A program made the translations under genes and the position numbers. The notes under the pieces are model-generated. The model was not told the DNA's origin. It did no database searches and saw nothing but the letters and a program-made list of their open reading frames with translations. Positions 25,765 to 34,247 of a DNA stretch of 64,000 bases are shown here, one piece after another; position 1 is the first letter of the stretch; every line of letters starts with the position of its first letter. Source of the DNA: Haloarcula sp. DT43 (GTDB lineage Archaea; Halobacteriota; Halobacteria; Halobacteriales; Haloarculaceae); NCBI RefSeq assembly GCF_037078405.1, contig NZ_JAYMGZ010000001.1, positions 992,001-1,056,000 on the forward strand, written 5' to 3'.

Positions 25765-27291
25765 TCAGTCGCTCTCGACGCCGGAGACGGCATAGGCGGT
25801 GCGGTCCTCGGTCGCGGCGGGGGCGGTCACCAGCGAGACGCCGACCGTCAGCACGAGGCCGACCAGGATGCCCACGACGCCGGGCGTCCAGCCCATGTAC
25901 GTCGCCGGGAGGGCGACGTCGAGGCCGACCAGTCCCGCAATCGTCGCTACGACCGGGAAGACGTGCAGGCCGTAGAACACCTGACTGCCGACGACGCCGG
26001 CGTACATGCCGGAGCGCGTCGTTCCCTGCCAGTACAGCGCGAGCGCGACGGGGACGGTCAGCTGGGCGAAGCCGCTGAATGCGGTGTCGCCTATCTGGAC
26101 CAGCGTCCCGGGCGTGTAGAGGCTCGCGACGAACGAGAGGGTGGCGAAGGCGACGACGCCGACGCGGGCGACCAACCCCTCACGGCGGTCGGTCCGCTCG
26201 TCGCTGGCGTCGCTCCGGCCAGTCAACGGCCGGTAGATGTCCCGGGTCAGGTACGACGACCCCGACAGCAGCATCGAGTCGCTGGAGGACATCATCGCGG
26301 CCATCGCCCCGGCGATGACCAGGGCGGTGAACCACGCTGGCGTGTACTCGCCCAGCAGCGCCGGGATGACGTTGCCGCTCTCCGGGACCGTGACCCCGAG
26401 GCCGGCCGCCCACGCCCCCAGCATGAACGCCGGGACGAACAGGAGCAGGACCAGCACCGGCCAGAGCGCGAACGTGCGCTTGAGCACCTTCTTGGACCCG
26501 GCGGCGAAGAACCGCTGGTTTATCTGCGGGAACATCGTCACGCCGAAGGCGATGCTGACCGCGGTGGAGACGATGTACTGGGGCGTGTAGAGCCCGCCGC
26601 CGAGCGCGACGAACGCGGGCGCTTCGGACGCCAGCAGGTCGGTCGCCGCGCCCGCGCCGCCGACGGCCGATAGCACCCACGCGACGGCGACCCAGACCAG
26701 CGAGAGCATGAACAGGCCCTGGAGCGTGTCGGTCCAGGCGACGCCGCGCATCCCCGAAAGCGCGACGTAGAGAACCATGAACAGCGTGATACCGCCGGCC
26801 CCGACCCAGAACGGGACCGCGCCGTTCGTGAGGCCGACGATGGCCTGCCCGGCCCCTTTCTGCTGGAGCATCACGTAGGGGAACAGCCAGAACAGGCTCA
26901 CGCCCGCGACGACGACCCGCAGCGCCGTCGAGCCGAAGCGGTCGCCCAGCATCTCCCCCAGCGTGACGTAGCCGTGGCGCTTGCCGACGAGCCACTGCTT
27001 GTACCCGAGCACGTACCAGAGGACGGCGAAGATGATGCCGTCCATCAGCCCCATGACGAGTATCCACTCGGGGCCGGCGCTGAACGCGAGGTTCGGGCCG
27101 CCGAAGAACGTAAACGCCGACAGCAGCGTCGCGAAGGTGGTAAACAGCAGGACGACCGTCCCGAGCGTCCGGCTGGCGAGGTAGTAGTCCTCGGCGGTCC
27201 GGTCGGTCAGCCGGTACGCGACCGCACCGACCGCGAGCGCGACGACCATGTACGCGCCGACGATGCCCAACTGGAGCGCGGTGTCGGCCAC
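25765..27291 (-). CDS. Sodium:solute symporter (SSS family)
   Basis: 508-aa membrane transporter with about 13 hydrophobic helices, coupling Na+ influx to uptake of an organic solute. SSS landmarks are the opening DYYLASRTLG, LSAFTFFGGPNLAF, the signature region in GAMAAMMSSSDSMLLSGSSYLTRD, and QLTVPVALALYW. It resembles the pantothenate/proline/urea branch; the substrate cannot be told. It starts at GTG 27291. The DUF3311 gene ends 1 nt upstream, the usual SSS partner arrangement. Confidence 0.92.
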   Translation of the reverse strand: MADTALQLGIVGAYMVVALAVGAVAYRLTDRTAEDYYLASRTLGTVVLLFTTFATLLSAFTFFGGPNLAFSAGPEWILVMGLMDGIIFAVLWYVLGYKQWLVGKRHGYVTLGEMLGDRFGSTALRVVVAGVSLFWLFPYVMLQQKGAGQAIVGLTNGAVPFWVGAGGITLFMVLYVALSGMRGVAWTDTLQGLFMLSLVWVAVAWVLSAVGGAGAATDLLASEAPAFVALGGGLYTPQYIVSTAVSIAFGVTMFPQINQRFFAAGSKKVLKRTFALWPVLVLLLFVPAFMLGAWAAGLGVTVPESGNVIPALLGEYTPAWFTALVIAGAMAAMMSSSDSMLLSGSSYLTRDIYRPLTGRSDASDERTDRREGLVARVGVVAFATLSFVASLYTPGTLVQIGDTAFSGFAQLTVPVALALYWQGTTRSGMYAGVVGSQVFYGLHVFPVVATIAGLVGLDVALPATYMGWTPGVVGILVGLVLTVGVSLVTAPAATEDRTAYAVSGVESD

Positions 27292-27292
27292 G

Positions 27293-27502
27293 CTACCGCA
27301 CCTCCTCGACGCCGAGGCCCCAGTCTGTGCGCGCGAAGACGGCGAAGACGACGCTCGCCAGCGCCATCCACCCGATGTGCCACCACAGCCACACCGGCAG
27401 CCCGGCCGCGATTGTGCTTGTATCCCAGAGGAACCACGGCACTGCCAGCGCCATCAACACGAGCGCGACGACTGCCCACCCGGCAGCTCTGACGGTACTC
27501 AT
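27293..27502 (-). CDS. DUF3311 small membrane protein
   Basis: 69 aa with two helices (residues 7-28 and 35-58) and the family pattern VPWFLWDTSTIAAGLPVWLWWHIGWM. DUF3311 proteins are typically encoded directly before an SSS symporter, as here (1-nt gap), and are thought to be accessory subunits. The ATG at 27502 is the first gene of the pair. Confidence 0.88.
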   Translation of the reverse strand: MSTVRAAGWAVVALVLMALAVPWFLWDTSTIAAGLPVWLWWHIGWMALASVVFAVFARTDWGLGVEEVR

Positions 27503-27577
27503 ATTACGACAGGCTAGCCGCTGCCGGTACTAATGGGTAACGAACCTTCACCGACTCTCGTTGAAGAACAATCTTCT

Positions 27578-27922
27578 TCAATACACACGAGTGCCGGGTT
27601 CGACCTCCCGCTCGGGGGTCAGGTGGACGACGCCCTCCTCGCTGTCCACGCCGGTCACCAGACACTCGCTCTCGAAGCCGGCGATAGAGACGGTCCCGAG
27701 ATTGACGACCGCGACGACCTGTGAACCCAGCAGTTCCTCCGGGTCGTATACGTCGGTCAGCCCCGCGGCGGACTGTCGGCGTTCGTCGCCGAAATCGACG
27801 TCGAGCTTGTACACGTCCTTGCGCGCTTCGGGGAACGGCTCGACGTCGACTATCTCGCCGATGCGCATCTCCACGTCTTCGAGGAACCGCGCGGGGTCGA
27901 TTTCGGTTTCCGTGAATCCCAT
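27578..27922 (-). CDS. tRNA-binding-fold (CsaA/EMAPII-like) protein
   Basis: 114-aa OB-fold protein of the tRNA-binding domain family: VEMRIGEIVDVEPFPEARK, LDVDFG, GSQVVAVVNLG and the ECLVTGV/VVHLTPEREVEPGT end. Such stand-alone domains resemble CsaA (secretion chaperone in bacteria) or the C terminus of methionyl-tRNA synthetase. Role here is unknown; RNA binding is likely. ATG 27922 lies 21-29 nt from an AT box shared with the divergent gene; the ATG at 27943 would fall on that box. Confidence 0.85.
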   Translation of the reverse strand: MGFTETEIDPARFLEDVEMRIGEIVDVEPFPEARKDVYKLDVDFGDERRQSAAGLTDVYDPEELLGSQVVAVVNLGTVSIAGFESECLVTGVDSEEGVVHLTPEREVEPGTRVY

Positions 27923-27942
27923 GGGCTCCGGTAGTACGTCCA

Positions 27943-27952
27943 CTTATTTTAC
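27943..27952. promoter_or_regulatory. Single AT box shared by two divergent genes
   Basis: CTTATTTTAC is the only AT-rich element in the 51-bp gap between the divergent starts at 27922 and 27974. It lies 21-30 nt from the minus-strand start and 22-31 nt from the plus-strand start. It could serve as TATA box in both directions. Confidence 0.5.
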
Positions 27953-27973
27953 GACAGCGTTCGCAGCGACGGT

Positions 27974-28684
27974 ATGCGAACGGCCATTCAGCTCTGGACG
28001 CTCCGGGACCTCCGCGAGCCGCTGTCGGACGTACTCGACCGTATCGCGGCCGCTGGCTACGACGGCGTGGAGTTCGCCGGCATCGGCGACCCCGGTGTGT
28101 CCCGGCGTGCCCTCGACGAGACGGGGCTGGGTATCGCCGGTGTCCACGTCGGGCTGGACGACTTACAGTCCGACTCCCGCACCGTCGGCAATCAGGTCCG
28201 GACGCTCGACGCGCCGTATCTCGTGCTCCCGTACCTCGACGACGACCACTTCGCGAGCGAGAGCGCCGTCGAGTCGACCGCGGCGCTGCTGGAACTGCTC
28301 GAGGCGGAGTTCGACCGCCCCCTGCTGTACCACAACCACGACCACGAGTTCGTCCCGCTCGGCGACGGCACCGCCTTCGACGCGCTCCTCGACCGGACGA
28401 CGGTCGGCGTCGAGTTCGACGCCGGCTGGGCCCACGCGGCGGGCCAGGACCCCGTGACACTGCTCCGGCGACTCGACGGCCGCGTTCCCGTCGTCCACCT
28501 CAAGGACATGACCGCGGACGGCGAGCCGACGGCGCTCGGCGAGGGCGTCGTTCCGCTGCAGGCGGTGGTCGACGCGGCCCGCGAGGCCGGGACCGAGTGG
28601 CTCGTCTTCGAGCACGACGACCCCGAGAACCCCGTCGACGCCATCCAGGCCGGTATCGACGGCATGCGGCCGCTGCTGGAGTGA
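27974..28684 (+). CDS. Sugar phosphate isomerase/epimerase-like TIM-barrel protein
   Basis: 236 aa, xylose-isomerase-like TIM barrel of the IolE/hydroxypyruvate isomerase group. Visible signatures are IQLWTLRDLR, GYDGVEFAGI (strand 2), LLYHNHDHEF with metal-ligand type His/Glu, VEFDAGWA, VVHLKDM (metal-site His) and WLVFEHDD. Proteins of this type interconvert sugars or inositol derivatives with a divalent metal. The substrate is unknown and no sugar operon surrounds it. The start ATG is probably leaderless. Confidence 0.87.
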   Translation: MRTAIQLWTLRDLREPLSDVLDRIAAAGYDGVEFAGIGDPGVSRRALDETGLGIAGVHVGLDDLQSDSRTVGNQVRTLDAPYLVLPYLDDDHFASESAVESTAALLELLEAEFDRPLLYHNHDHEFVPLGDGTAFDALLDRTTVGVEFDAGWAHAAGQDPVTLLRRLDGRVPVVHLKDMTADGEPTALGEGVVPLQAVVDAAREAGTEWLVFEHDDPENPVDAIQAGIDGMRPLLE

Positions 28685-28846
28685 GCCGTCGCGGTCGGCA
28701 CTGCGAGAAGACCTGCGGCGACCCGCAGGGGGCCCGCTCAGGCACCGGCTCGCGTGCGCAAGGTTATTCCGCTGTACTACCCAACATCAGTATAGTGACA
28801 GCAGTCCGTCGGGACATCCCGAGACGGGCTGGAAAACAGGACAATC

Positions 28847-30169
28847 ATGCAAGATACGGCGAAATATCTGATACATGCCGACATCACGGCGGCGGGAGTC
28901 GTCGAGCGAAGCGACGTCGTCGGCGCGGTGTTCGGCCAGACGGAAGGGCTGCTCGGCGACGAACTGGACCTGCGGGACCTGCAGGACTCGAAGAAGGTCG
29001 GTCGCATCGACGTGGAGATACGCTCCGAAGGGGGCCAGTCCTTCGGCGAGATTACCGTCGCGAGCGGCCTCGACAGGGTCGAGACAGCGATTCTCGCCGC
29101 GGCACTGGAGACAATCGAACAGGTCGGGCCGTGCCGCGCCGAGATAGAGGTCTCCGAAATCGAGGACGTGCGCAGCGCCAAGCGCCGCGAGGTCGTCGAG
29201 CGGGCCACGGAACTGCTGAACGACTTCGAGGAGACGTCCATCCAGACCGCGGACATCGTCGAGACCGTCCGCCAGCAGGTCCGGGTCGCCGACGTGACCG
29301 AGTACGAGGGGCTCCCGGCCGGGCCGCGCGTGGCCGACTCCGACGCCATCGTCGTCGTCGAGGGCCGCTCGGACGTGCTGCAACTGCTGAAATACGGCAT
29401 CAAGAACGCCGTAGCGGTCGAGGGTACGGACGTCCCCGATGCCATCGCGGACCTGACGGCCGGCCGCACGGTGACCTCGTTCCTCGACGGCGACCGCGGC
29501 GGCGACCTCATCCTGAAGGAACTCGCGCAGGTCGGCGACGTGGACTACGTCGCGGTCACGCCCAGCGGCAAGTCCGTCGAGGACCTCTCGCGCAGCGAGG
29601 TGATGGCGGCGTTGCGGGACAAGGTCCCCTACGAGACGGTCGCAAGCGCACAGAGCCTCGACACCATCCGCGAGGAGCTGTCCCACGCCGGGGAATCGAC
29701 GACCGCCGACGGCGGTGCCGTGGCGGCCGCGGTGCCGGATGACTCCGTCGACGACCAGCCCGCGCCCGGAGAGGCCGGGTCAGCCGGGGCCGAGACGGCC
29801 GGCGAGGCGACGGTGGCGTCCGACGAGTCGAACGCGGCCGCGACGGCGGGCGACGCGACGGACGAGGACGCCGACGAACCGGCCATCCCTTCGCTTTCGG
29901 ACCACATCGAAGCGGTCGTCAAGGACCACAGCGGGACGGCGCGGCTGGTCGACGAGGACGCGACGCTGCTCGCGGAGGGCGAAGCCGACGACGTCGTCTC
30001 GCTGCTTGCGTCGGCCGAGACCGTTCCCAGGACGGTCGTCGTCGACGGCGACTGCACGCAGAAGCTCCTTGACGTGGCCGCCCAGCGCGGCGTCGGCGTC
30101 GTCGTCGCCGGCGGGCACGGCGAGTACGTCAAGCAGCCGACCGCCGTCCAGGTCCGCATCGAGGGCTAG
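28847..30169 (+). CDS. dnaG: DnaG-like primase / exosome subunit
   Basis: Archaeal DnaG (440 aa), a Toprim protein implicated in primer synthesis and RNA-exosome binding. The N-terminal domain opens DTAKYLIHADITAAGVVE. The Toprim domain has VVVEGRSDVLQLL (catalytic Glu, about 168) and FLDGDRGGDL (DxD, about 210). A disordered Ala/Glu/Asp spacer (about 285-350) separates it from the conserved C-terminal domain (ARLVDEDATLLAEG to GHGEYVKQPT), which in other archaea contacts the exosome. Its stop overlaps the convergent GNAT stop (CTAG, 30166-30169). Confidence 0.95.
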   Translation: MQDTAKYLIHADITAAGVVERSDVVGAVFGQTEGLLGDELDLRDLQDSKKVGRIDVEIRSEGGQSFGEITVASGLDRVETAILAAALETIEQVGPCRAEIEVSEIEDVRSAKRREVVERATELLNDFEETSIQTADIVETVRQQVRVADVTEYEGLPAGPRVADSDAIVVVEGRSDVLQLLKYGIKNAVAVEGTDVPDAIADLTAGRTVTSFLDGDRGGDLILKELAQVGDVDYVAVTPSGKSVEDLSRSEVMAALRDKVPYETVASAQSLDTIREELSHAGESTTADGGAVAAAVPDDSVDDQPAPGEAGSAGAETAGEATVASDESNAAATAGDATDEDADEPAIPSLSDHIEAVVKDHSGTARLVDEDATLLAEGEADDVVSLLASAETVPRTVVVDGDCTQKLLDVAAQRGVGVVVAGGHGEYVKQPTAVQVRIEG

Positions 30170-30582
30170 AGCTCTCGAACGAGCAACACGCCGTCACCGT
30201 CGTCGTAGTGGCCGGGCAGCTCGTCGGCGACCGAGAACCCGAACCCGTCGTAGAAGGAACGGGCCCGCTCGTCGTCCGCGCGGGCGGTGAGCCTGACGGT
30301 CTCGAACCCGCCGGCACGGAGCCGGTCGAGCAGGCCGTCCATCAGCGCCGTCCCGAGGCCCTGGCCCTGTTTTTCGGGCGCGATGGCGAACTCCGCCACG
30401 TACGCGACCGGGCGGTCCGGCACCACCAGCGCGTAGCCGAGCGGCTCGCCGATGTCGAGGACCAGCACGAGCGGCGGCCCGTTGAGTCCGACGCCGAGCA
30501 GTTCCGGCCACGGCTCGTCCAGCGCCTCGGTCTGGATGGCCCGGATGCGGGCCTCGTCCTCGGGACGGCCCTCCCGAATCAT
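30166..30582 (-). CDS. GNAT family N-acetyltransferase
   Basis: 138 aa. Acetyl-CoA binding motif A is APEKQGQGLGTALMDGLLDRL (Q/RxxGxG/A pattern), preceded by beta-4 AYVAEFAI and followed by VRLTARADDERARSFYDGFGF. It resembles RimI-type enzymes; the acceptor is unknown. The start ATG at 30582 overlaps the DUF92 stop by 4 nt (30579-30582), so the two are probably cotranscribed and translationally coupled. Confidence 0.88.
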   Translation of the reverse strand: MIREGRPEDEARIRAIQTEALDEPWPELLGVGLNGPPLVLVLDIGEPLGYALVVPDRPVAYVAEFAIAPEKQGQGLGTALMDGLLDRLRAGGFETVRLTARADDERARSFYDGFGFSVADELPGHYDDGDGVLLVREL

Positions 30583-31937
30583 AGGAGGCCGACGGCCAGT
30601 ACGACGCCGGCTCCGGTCAGCGCGGCCGCCAGCGTCGCGAGCATGTTGACGCCCTGGTTGCCGACCACCGAGCCCTCGACGGTTGCGCCCAAGAGGCTGT
30701 CGACGGTCATCCCGACCAGGCCACACAGGAGGATGACGCCGCTCCCGACCGTGCTGATGTCCTGGGTGAGCGCGGCGATACCGGCGATGATGCCCGCCCC
30801 GACGGCCCCGGCGGCGACGCCCTGCCAGGTGACGCCGCCGTCGGTGCCGGGCTCGACGGGTCTGAGCGTCGTGATGAGCCGCGGGTTGTCGTAGAGCCCG
30901 CCGAACTCGCTGGAGAACGTGTCGGTCATCGCGGCGGCGACGGCCCCGGCGAAGGCATAGAAGAACAGCAGCGGATCGACGGCGATGTGGCTCGGGCTCG
31001 CCGCCGCGGCGACGACGGCGAACAGCGCGACGATTGAGTTCGCCAGCACGTTCCCGCTCCCGCGTGCCCCCTCGTTTTCCTCCGCGATGCCCCGCTCCAG
31101 TTTCTCGTCGTATCGGTACTTCGTCGAGAGGCCGCCGAGCCCGAAGAAGGAAATCAGCATGGCGAACCAGCCGAAACCGCCGAGCACGATGGTCAAAAAG
31201 GAGAGGAGGACGCCGGTGAGCATTCCCGGGAGCGACGCGGTGTCGAGCGCGTAGGAGAGATAGCCGAGCAGTACTGTCACGGCCAGGGCGATGACGGCGC
31301 GCTGGCCCGTCACCGACGGGTCGAGTTCGAAGAACAGCCACAGCAGGAGGCCGACGGTGAGCATCACCAGCGGGTCGTCCCGCTCGAACAGGACCGAGCG
31401 GAGCAGGGCGGCGACGAACGCGCCGCTGGCGGCGAGAAACAGCACGAGCGGGAGGTCGACGGCGACCGCCCCCTCGCCGACGGCGGCCTGAATCCGCGTC
31501 CCCAGCACCTGGCCCGCGACGCCGGCGACGAAGCCGACGAGCACGAAGCCCGCGGTTGCGACCACCTCGTCGGAGCGGACGGTGTACGCGAGCCGCTGGC
31601 CGAGGTTGCCGTAGGCGACGATGACGACGACGCCGACGAACACCGGCACCGGGAGGCCAAAGCGGACGGCGAGCAACGCGAGGCCGGCGGCGGCGAGCGA
31701 GAAGGCCGCCAGCCCGTACAGTTTCCCGTCCTCGTAGTCGCCGGGCCGCGCGAACAGGTCGAACAGCCGCGAGTTCTGGTCGATGGCGGTCACGCCGAGC
31801 GCGGCGACGAGGACGAACGGCGCGATAGCGGCGACAGTCGCGAGTTCGAGCGAGCGAAAGCCCGTCGCGGCCGGGACGACGACCGCGAGGGTCCCCACCG
31901 CGGCGAACGCGCCTGCCCGACGGACTGTGCCAGTCAC
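30579..31937 (-). CDS. DUF92 family membrane protein
   Basis: 452 aa with about twelve hydrophobic helices. The C-terminal half is the DUF92 domain: GGLSTKYRYDEKLERGIAEENEG, NSIVALFAVVAAA, AAMTDTFSSEFG and GTDGGVTWQGVAAGAVGA with VDSLLGATVEG. DUF92 includes plant VTE6 phytyl-phosphate kinase, so a kinase acting on an isoprenoid phosphate is possible, but archaeal members are not characterised. The N-terminal half is an extra membrane domain common in haloarchaea. It diverges from the cis-prenyltransferase-like gene. Confidence 0.85.
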   Translation of the reverse strand: MTGTVRRAGAFAAVGTLAVVVPAATGFRSLELATVAAIAPFVLVAALGVTAIDQNSRLFDLFARPGDYEDGKLYGLAAFSLAAAGLALLAVRFGLPVPVFVGVVVIVAYGNLGQRLAYTVRSDEVVATAGFVLVGFVAGVAGQVLGTRIQAAVGEGAVAVDLPLVLFLAASGAFVAALLRSVLFERDDPLVMLTVGLLLWLFFELDPSVTGQRAVIALAVTVLLGYLSYALDTASLPGMLTGVLLSFLTIVLGGFGWFAMLISFFGLGGLSTKYRYDEKLERGIAEENEGARGSGNVLANSIVALFAVVAAAASPSHIAVDPLLFFYAFAGAVAAAMTDTFSSEFGGLYDNPRLITTLRPVEPGTDGGVTWQGVAAGAVGAGIIAGIAALTQDISTVGSGVILLCGLVGMTVDSLLGATVEGSVVGNQGVNMLATLAAALTGAGVVLAVGLL

Positions 31938-32030
31938 GTGCCACCGGTATCCCCGAGAGGCACTTACCCTTTCCGAACTGCGGAGGGCGGTACCGTGGGA
32001 TTTACTGTGGCCGTCGGCATACCGGCGGAC

Positions 32031-32639
32031 GTGGGGTTGTACGACCGCTATCTCGCGATGCGCGTCCGACGTAGCGACGCCGACCTGCCCGAGACGGTCG
32101 CGCTGGTAATCACGGAGCGTGACCTGCTGGGCGACGGTGCCTACCGGACGCTCGAACGCTTCTTCGACTGGGCGGTCCAGTACGGCACCGACACGGTCGT
32201 CGTCTACGTGAGCGTCCTCGACGAGGAGGCGATTCCGACGCTCCAGCGCGAACTCGAAAGCGTCACCGCGCCGCGGGAGATAGCGGTCAGAGTCCCGGAC
32301 GACGAGACGACGGCCGACGCCCCGATTCAGATTTCAATCGGCCTGGGCGGGCAGTCCGAGTTCGCGACGGCCGTCCAGAAACTCGCGGCGGACGTCGACG
32401 CCGGCGAACTCGACCCGGCGGACATCGACGAGACCGCGGTCGAGGAACACCTCGTCTTCCCGACCGACCCGGACCTGGTCATCAAGACCGGGGCCGAGCG
32501 GCTCTCCGATTTCATGATATGGCAGTCCGTCTACTCGGAGCTGTATTTCACCGACGTGAACTGGCAGAACTTCCGGCTGCGGGACTACCTGCGGGCGCTG
32601 CGTGACTACCAGGACCGCCAGCGGCGCTTTGGCCGGTAA
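32031..32639 (+). CDS. NgBR-like non-catalytic cis-prenyltransferase subunit
   Basis: 202 aa from the GTG at 32031. An earlier GTG at 31995 gives 214 aa, but a TATA-like ATTTACT at 32000-32006 lies 25-31 nt before 32031. The family is undecaprenyl diphosphate synthase. The N-terminal catalytic DGNRRxA segment is replaced (LVITERDLLGDG), while the C-terminal part keeps DLVIKTGAERLSDFMIWQSVYSELYFTDV and an RRFG ending, the RxG motif. Non-catalytic partners of this type (NgBR/Nus1 in eukaryotes) complete the active site of a catalytic subunit. The next gene, converging with zero spacer, keeps DGNRR and lacks RxG. Confidence 0.8.
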   Translation: MGLYDRYLAMRVRRSDADLPETVALVITERDLLGDGAYRTLERFFDWAVQYGTDTVVVYVSVLDEEAIPTLQRELESVTAPREIAVRVPDDETTADAPIQISIGLGGQSEFATAVQKLAADVDAGELDPADIDETAVEEHLVFPTDPDLVIKTGAERLSDFMIWQSVYSELYFTDVNWQNFRLRDYLRALRDYQDRQRRFGR

Positions 32640-33557
32640 TCAGTCCGCGAGGTCGTACTCCTCGTCGAGCTGTTCGCGTTCGGCGTTGGGGAGCGCGTCA
32701 CGGAACCGCCCGAGCATCCGCTTTGCCGTCGGCAGCTCCGACTGCTCGATGGCACGCACAAGCGCGAGCGAGCGCTCGGCGCGGGTCGTCCGCCAGGACT
32801 GCTCGCGGTTTTGGTAGGTCCGAATCGCCCGGAGGAAGTCGACCTTCCGGAACTCGGGCCAGTAGGGGGTACAGAAGAACGTCGCGGCCTCGTTGCCGTT
32901 GGCGTGCCAGGGGAGGAAGTTCGAGGTGCGCTCGTCGCCGCCGGTCCGGACGATGAGGTCGACGTCGCGGGTCGGCCCCTCGTAGAGCCGTTCCTCGATA
33001 GTCTCCGCGGAGACGTCGGACGGGTCCAGCGCGCCGTCCTCGACGGCGGTGGCGACGTCGCGGGCCGCGCCGAGCAGTTCGGCCCGGCCGCCGTAGGCCA
33101 GCGCGACGTTGAGGTTGAGCTGGTCGTACTGTGCGGTTCGGCCCTCCGCGTAGTCGATGGCCTCCTGGACCCGCTCGGGGAGCATCTCCGTCTCGCCGAT
33201 GGCGCGGATGCACACGCCGGCCTCGTGGACCCGGTCGGCGTCGGCGAAGGTCCGGAGCTTCTGCTCGACGAGGTCGAAGATGTGCTCCCGCTCCGCGGGG
33301 TCGCGGTCGAAGTTCTCCGTCGAGAACGCGTACAGCGTCACCTCCCTGACGTCGAGTTCGTCACACCAGTTCAGGAGCGCCTCGGTCGTCTCGGCCCCCT
33401 CCCGGTGACCCTCCTGTTTCTCGGCCCCCTGTTTCTCGGCGTACCGCCGGTTCCCGTCCTGAATGACGGCGACGTGGTCCGGCGTTCCCGACAGTTCCCA
33501 CTTGAGCAGCCGCTCGTAGGCCGCGTAACCCAGTCGCTTCCCCCTCGATAGCATCAT
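32640..33557 (-). CDS. uppS: cis-Prenyltransferase (UppS/DHDDS-type) catalytic subunit
   Basis: 305 aa. Makes long polyprenyl diphosphate by adding isopentenyl units, supplying the lipid carrier for glycan transfer. The catalytic Asp lies in VAVIQDGNRRYAEKQG (about 34). VTLYAFSTENF, LNVALAYGGRAEL and DLIVRTGGDERTSNFLPW follow. The usual AYSELYFTD is altered (HANGNEAATFFCTPYW), and the C terminus lacks the RxG motif that homomeric enzymes carry. Start options are ATG 33566, 33557 or 33554; an AT box near 33577-33585 favours 33557. Confidence 0.9.
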   Translation of the reverse strand: MMLSRGKRLGYAAYERLLKWELSGTPDHVAVIQDGNRRYAEKQGAEKQEGHREGAETTEALLNWCDELDVREVTLYAFSTENFDRDPAEREHIFDLVEQKLRTFADADRVHEAGVCIRAIGETEMLPERVQEAIDYAEGRTAQYDQLNLNVALAYGGRAELLGAARDVATAVEDGALDPSDVSAETIEERLYEGPTRDVDLIVRTGGDERTSNFLPWHANGNEAATFFCTPYWPEFRKVDFLRAIRTYQNREQSWRTTRAERSLALVRAIEQSELPTAKRMLGRFRDALPNAEREQLDEEYDLAD

Positions 33558-33647
33558 CGTATACATTTCAACCACTCAATAAGGGCTTTGTGGAAGGGGG
33601 CTGGTACAGTTATTTCCCGCCTAATATAACGAAATATATGCGCATAG

Positions 33648-33655
33648 TTTTAATA
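33648..33655 (+). promoter_or_regulatory. TATA box for the cold-shock gene pair
   Basis: TTTAATAG, 26-33 nt before ATG 33681. The region 33621-33655 is unusually AT-rich and holds further TATA-like stretches (TAATATAA near 33622, AAATATAT near 33632), as expected for a strongly expressed promoter. Confidence 0.6.
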
Positions 33656-33680
33656 GACCCCGGCTTAACGTTCAACTGCA

Positions 33681-33875
33681 ATGGCGACCGGTACGGTAGA
33701 CTTCTTCAACGACACAGGCGGTTACGGTTTCATCGATACCGAAGACTCCGACGAGGACGTCTTCTTCCACATGGAGGACATCGAAGGTCCTGACCTCGAA
33801 GAGGGGCAAGAAGTGGAATTCGAGATAGAGCAGGCCGACAAAGGCCCGCGCGCGAAAAACCTCACGCGGCTGTAA
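33681..33875 (+). CDS. cspA: Cold-shock domain protein, copy 1
   Basis: 64-aa single-stranded nucleic-acid chaperone with a five-strand OB fold. The RNP1-like segment is GGYGFIDT (13-20) and RNP2-like is DVFFHMED (26-33). It is acidic, as expected for a salt-in organism. It is followed after 2 nt by a second copy that differs at six of 64 positions. The tandem pair probably shares one transcript driven by the AT-rich promoter upstream and ended by the hairpin at 34073-34091. Confidence 0.95.
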   Translation: MATGTVDFFNDTGGYGFIDTEDSDEDVFFHMEDIEGPDLEEGQEVEFEIEQADKGPRAKNLTRL

Positions 33876-33877
33876 CC

Positions 33878-34072
33878 ATGGCGACAGGCACTGTAGACTT
33901 CTTCAACGACACGGGTGGCTACGGTTTCATCGAAACCGACGACGCCGACGAAGACGTGTTCTTCCACATGGAAGACGTCGGCGGCCCGGACCTCGAAGAA
34001 GGGCAAGAAGTCGAATTCGACATCGAACAGGCAGACAAAGGCCCGCGGGCGAAGAACCTCACGCGGCTGTAG
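33878..34072 (+). CDS. cspA: Cold-shock domain protein, copy 2
   Basis: 64 aa. The protein is identical to copy 1 except at residues 19, 21, 23, 34, 35 and 48, nearly all conservative changes. It has the same RNP motifs ([16 protein letters not shown]). The start ATG lies 2 nt after the copy 1 stop, with no room for an independent promoter. The high identity points to a recent tandem duplication or gene conversion. Confidence 0.95.
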   Translation: MATGTVDFFNDTGGYGFIETDDADEDVFFHMEDVGGPDLEEGQEVEFDIEQADKGPRAKNLTRL

Positions 34073-34091
34073 GCGAGAGCGACTCGCTTTT
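34073..34091 (+). terminator. Hairpin plus T4 after the cold-shock pair
   Basis: GCGAG (34073-34077) and CTCGC (34083-34087) form a 5-bp stem around AGCGA, followed directly by TTTT (34088-34091). The element starts one nucleotide after the stop codon. It looks like a bacterial-style intrinsic terminator, although archaeal termination mainly needs the U-tract. Confidence 0.55.
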
Positions 34092-34247
34092 CGAGAGGAC
34101 TGTTGCTCGACGGAGCGGTGCGCCCGGGTAGTGCGTGGCTTCTCACCGCTACCCGCGCGCCGTCTCACGGACCGAATATCTTCGGGTAGAGCCGACAAGC
34201 GCTCGGAATCCGAAGTGTCTTAGGCACAGGGCCGCCGACCGCATGGT

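Noticed and set aside
33590-33793. 67-codon ORF before and into the first cold-shock gene
   Set aside because: Out of frame with the conserved cold-shock protein and spans its promoter.
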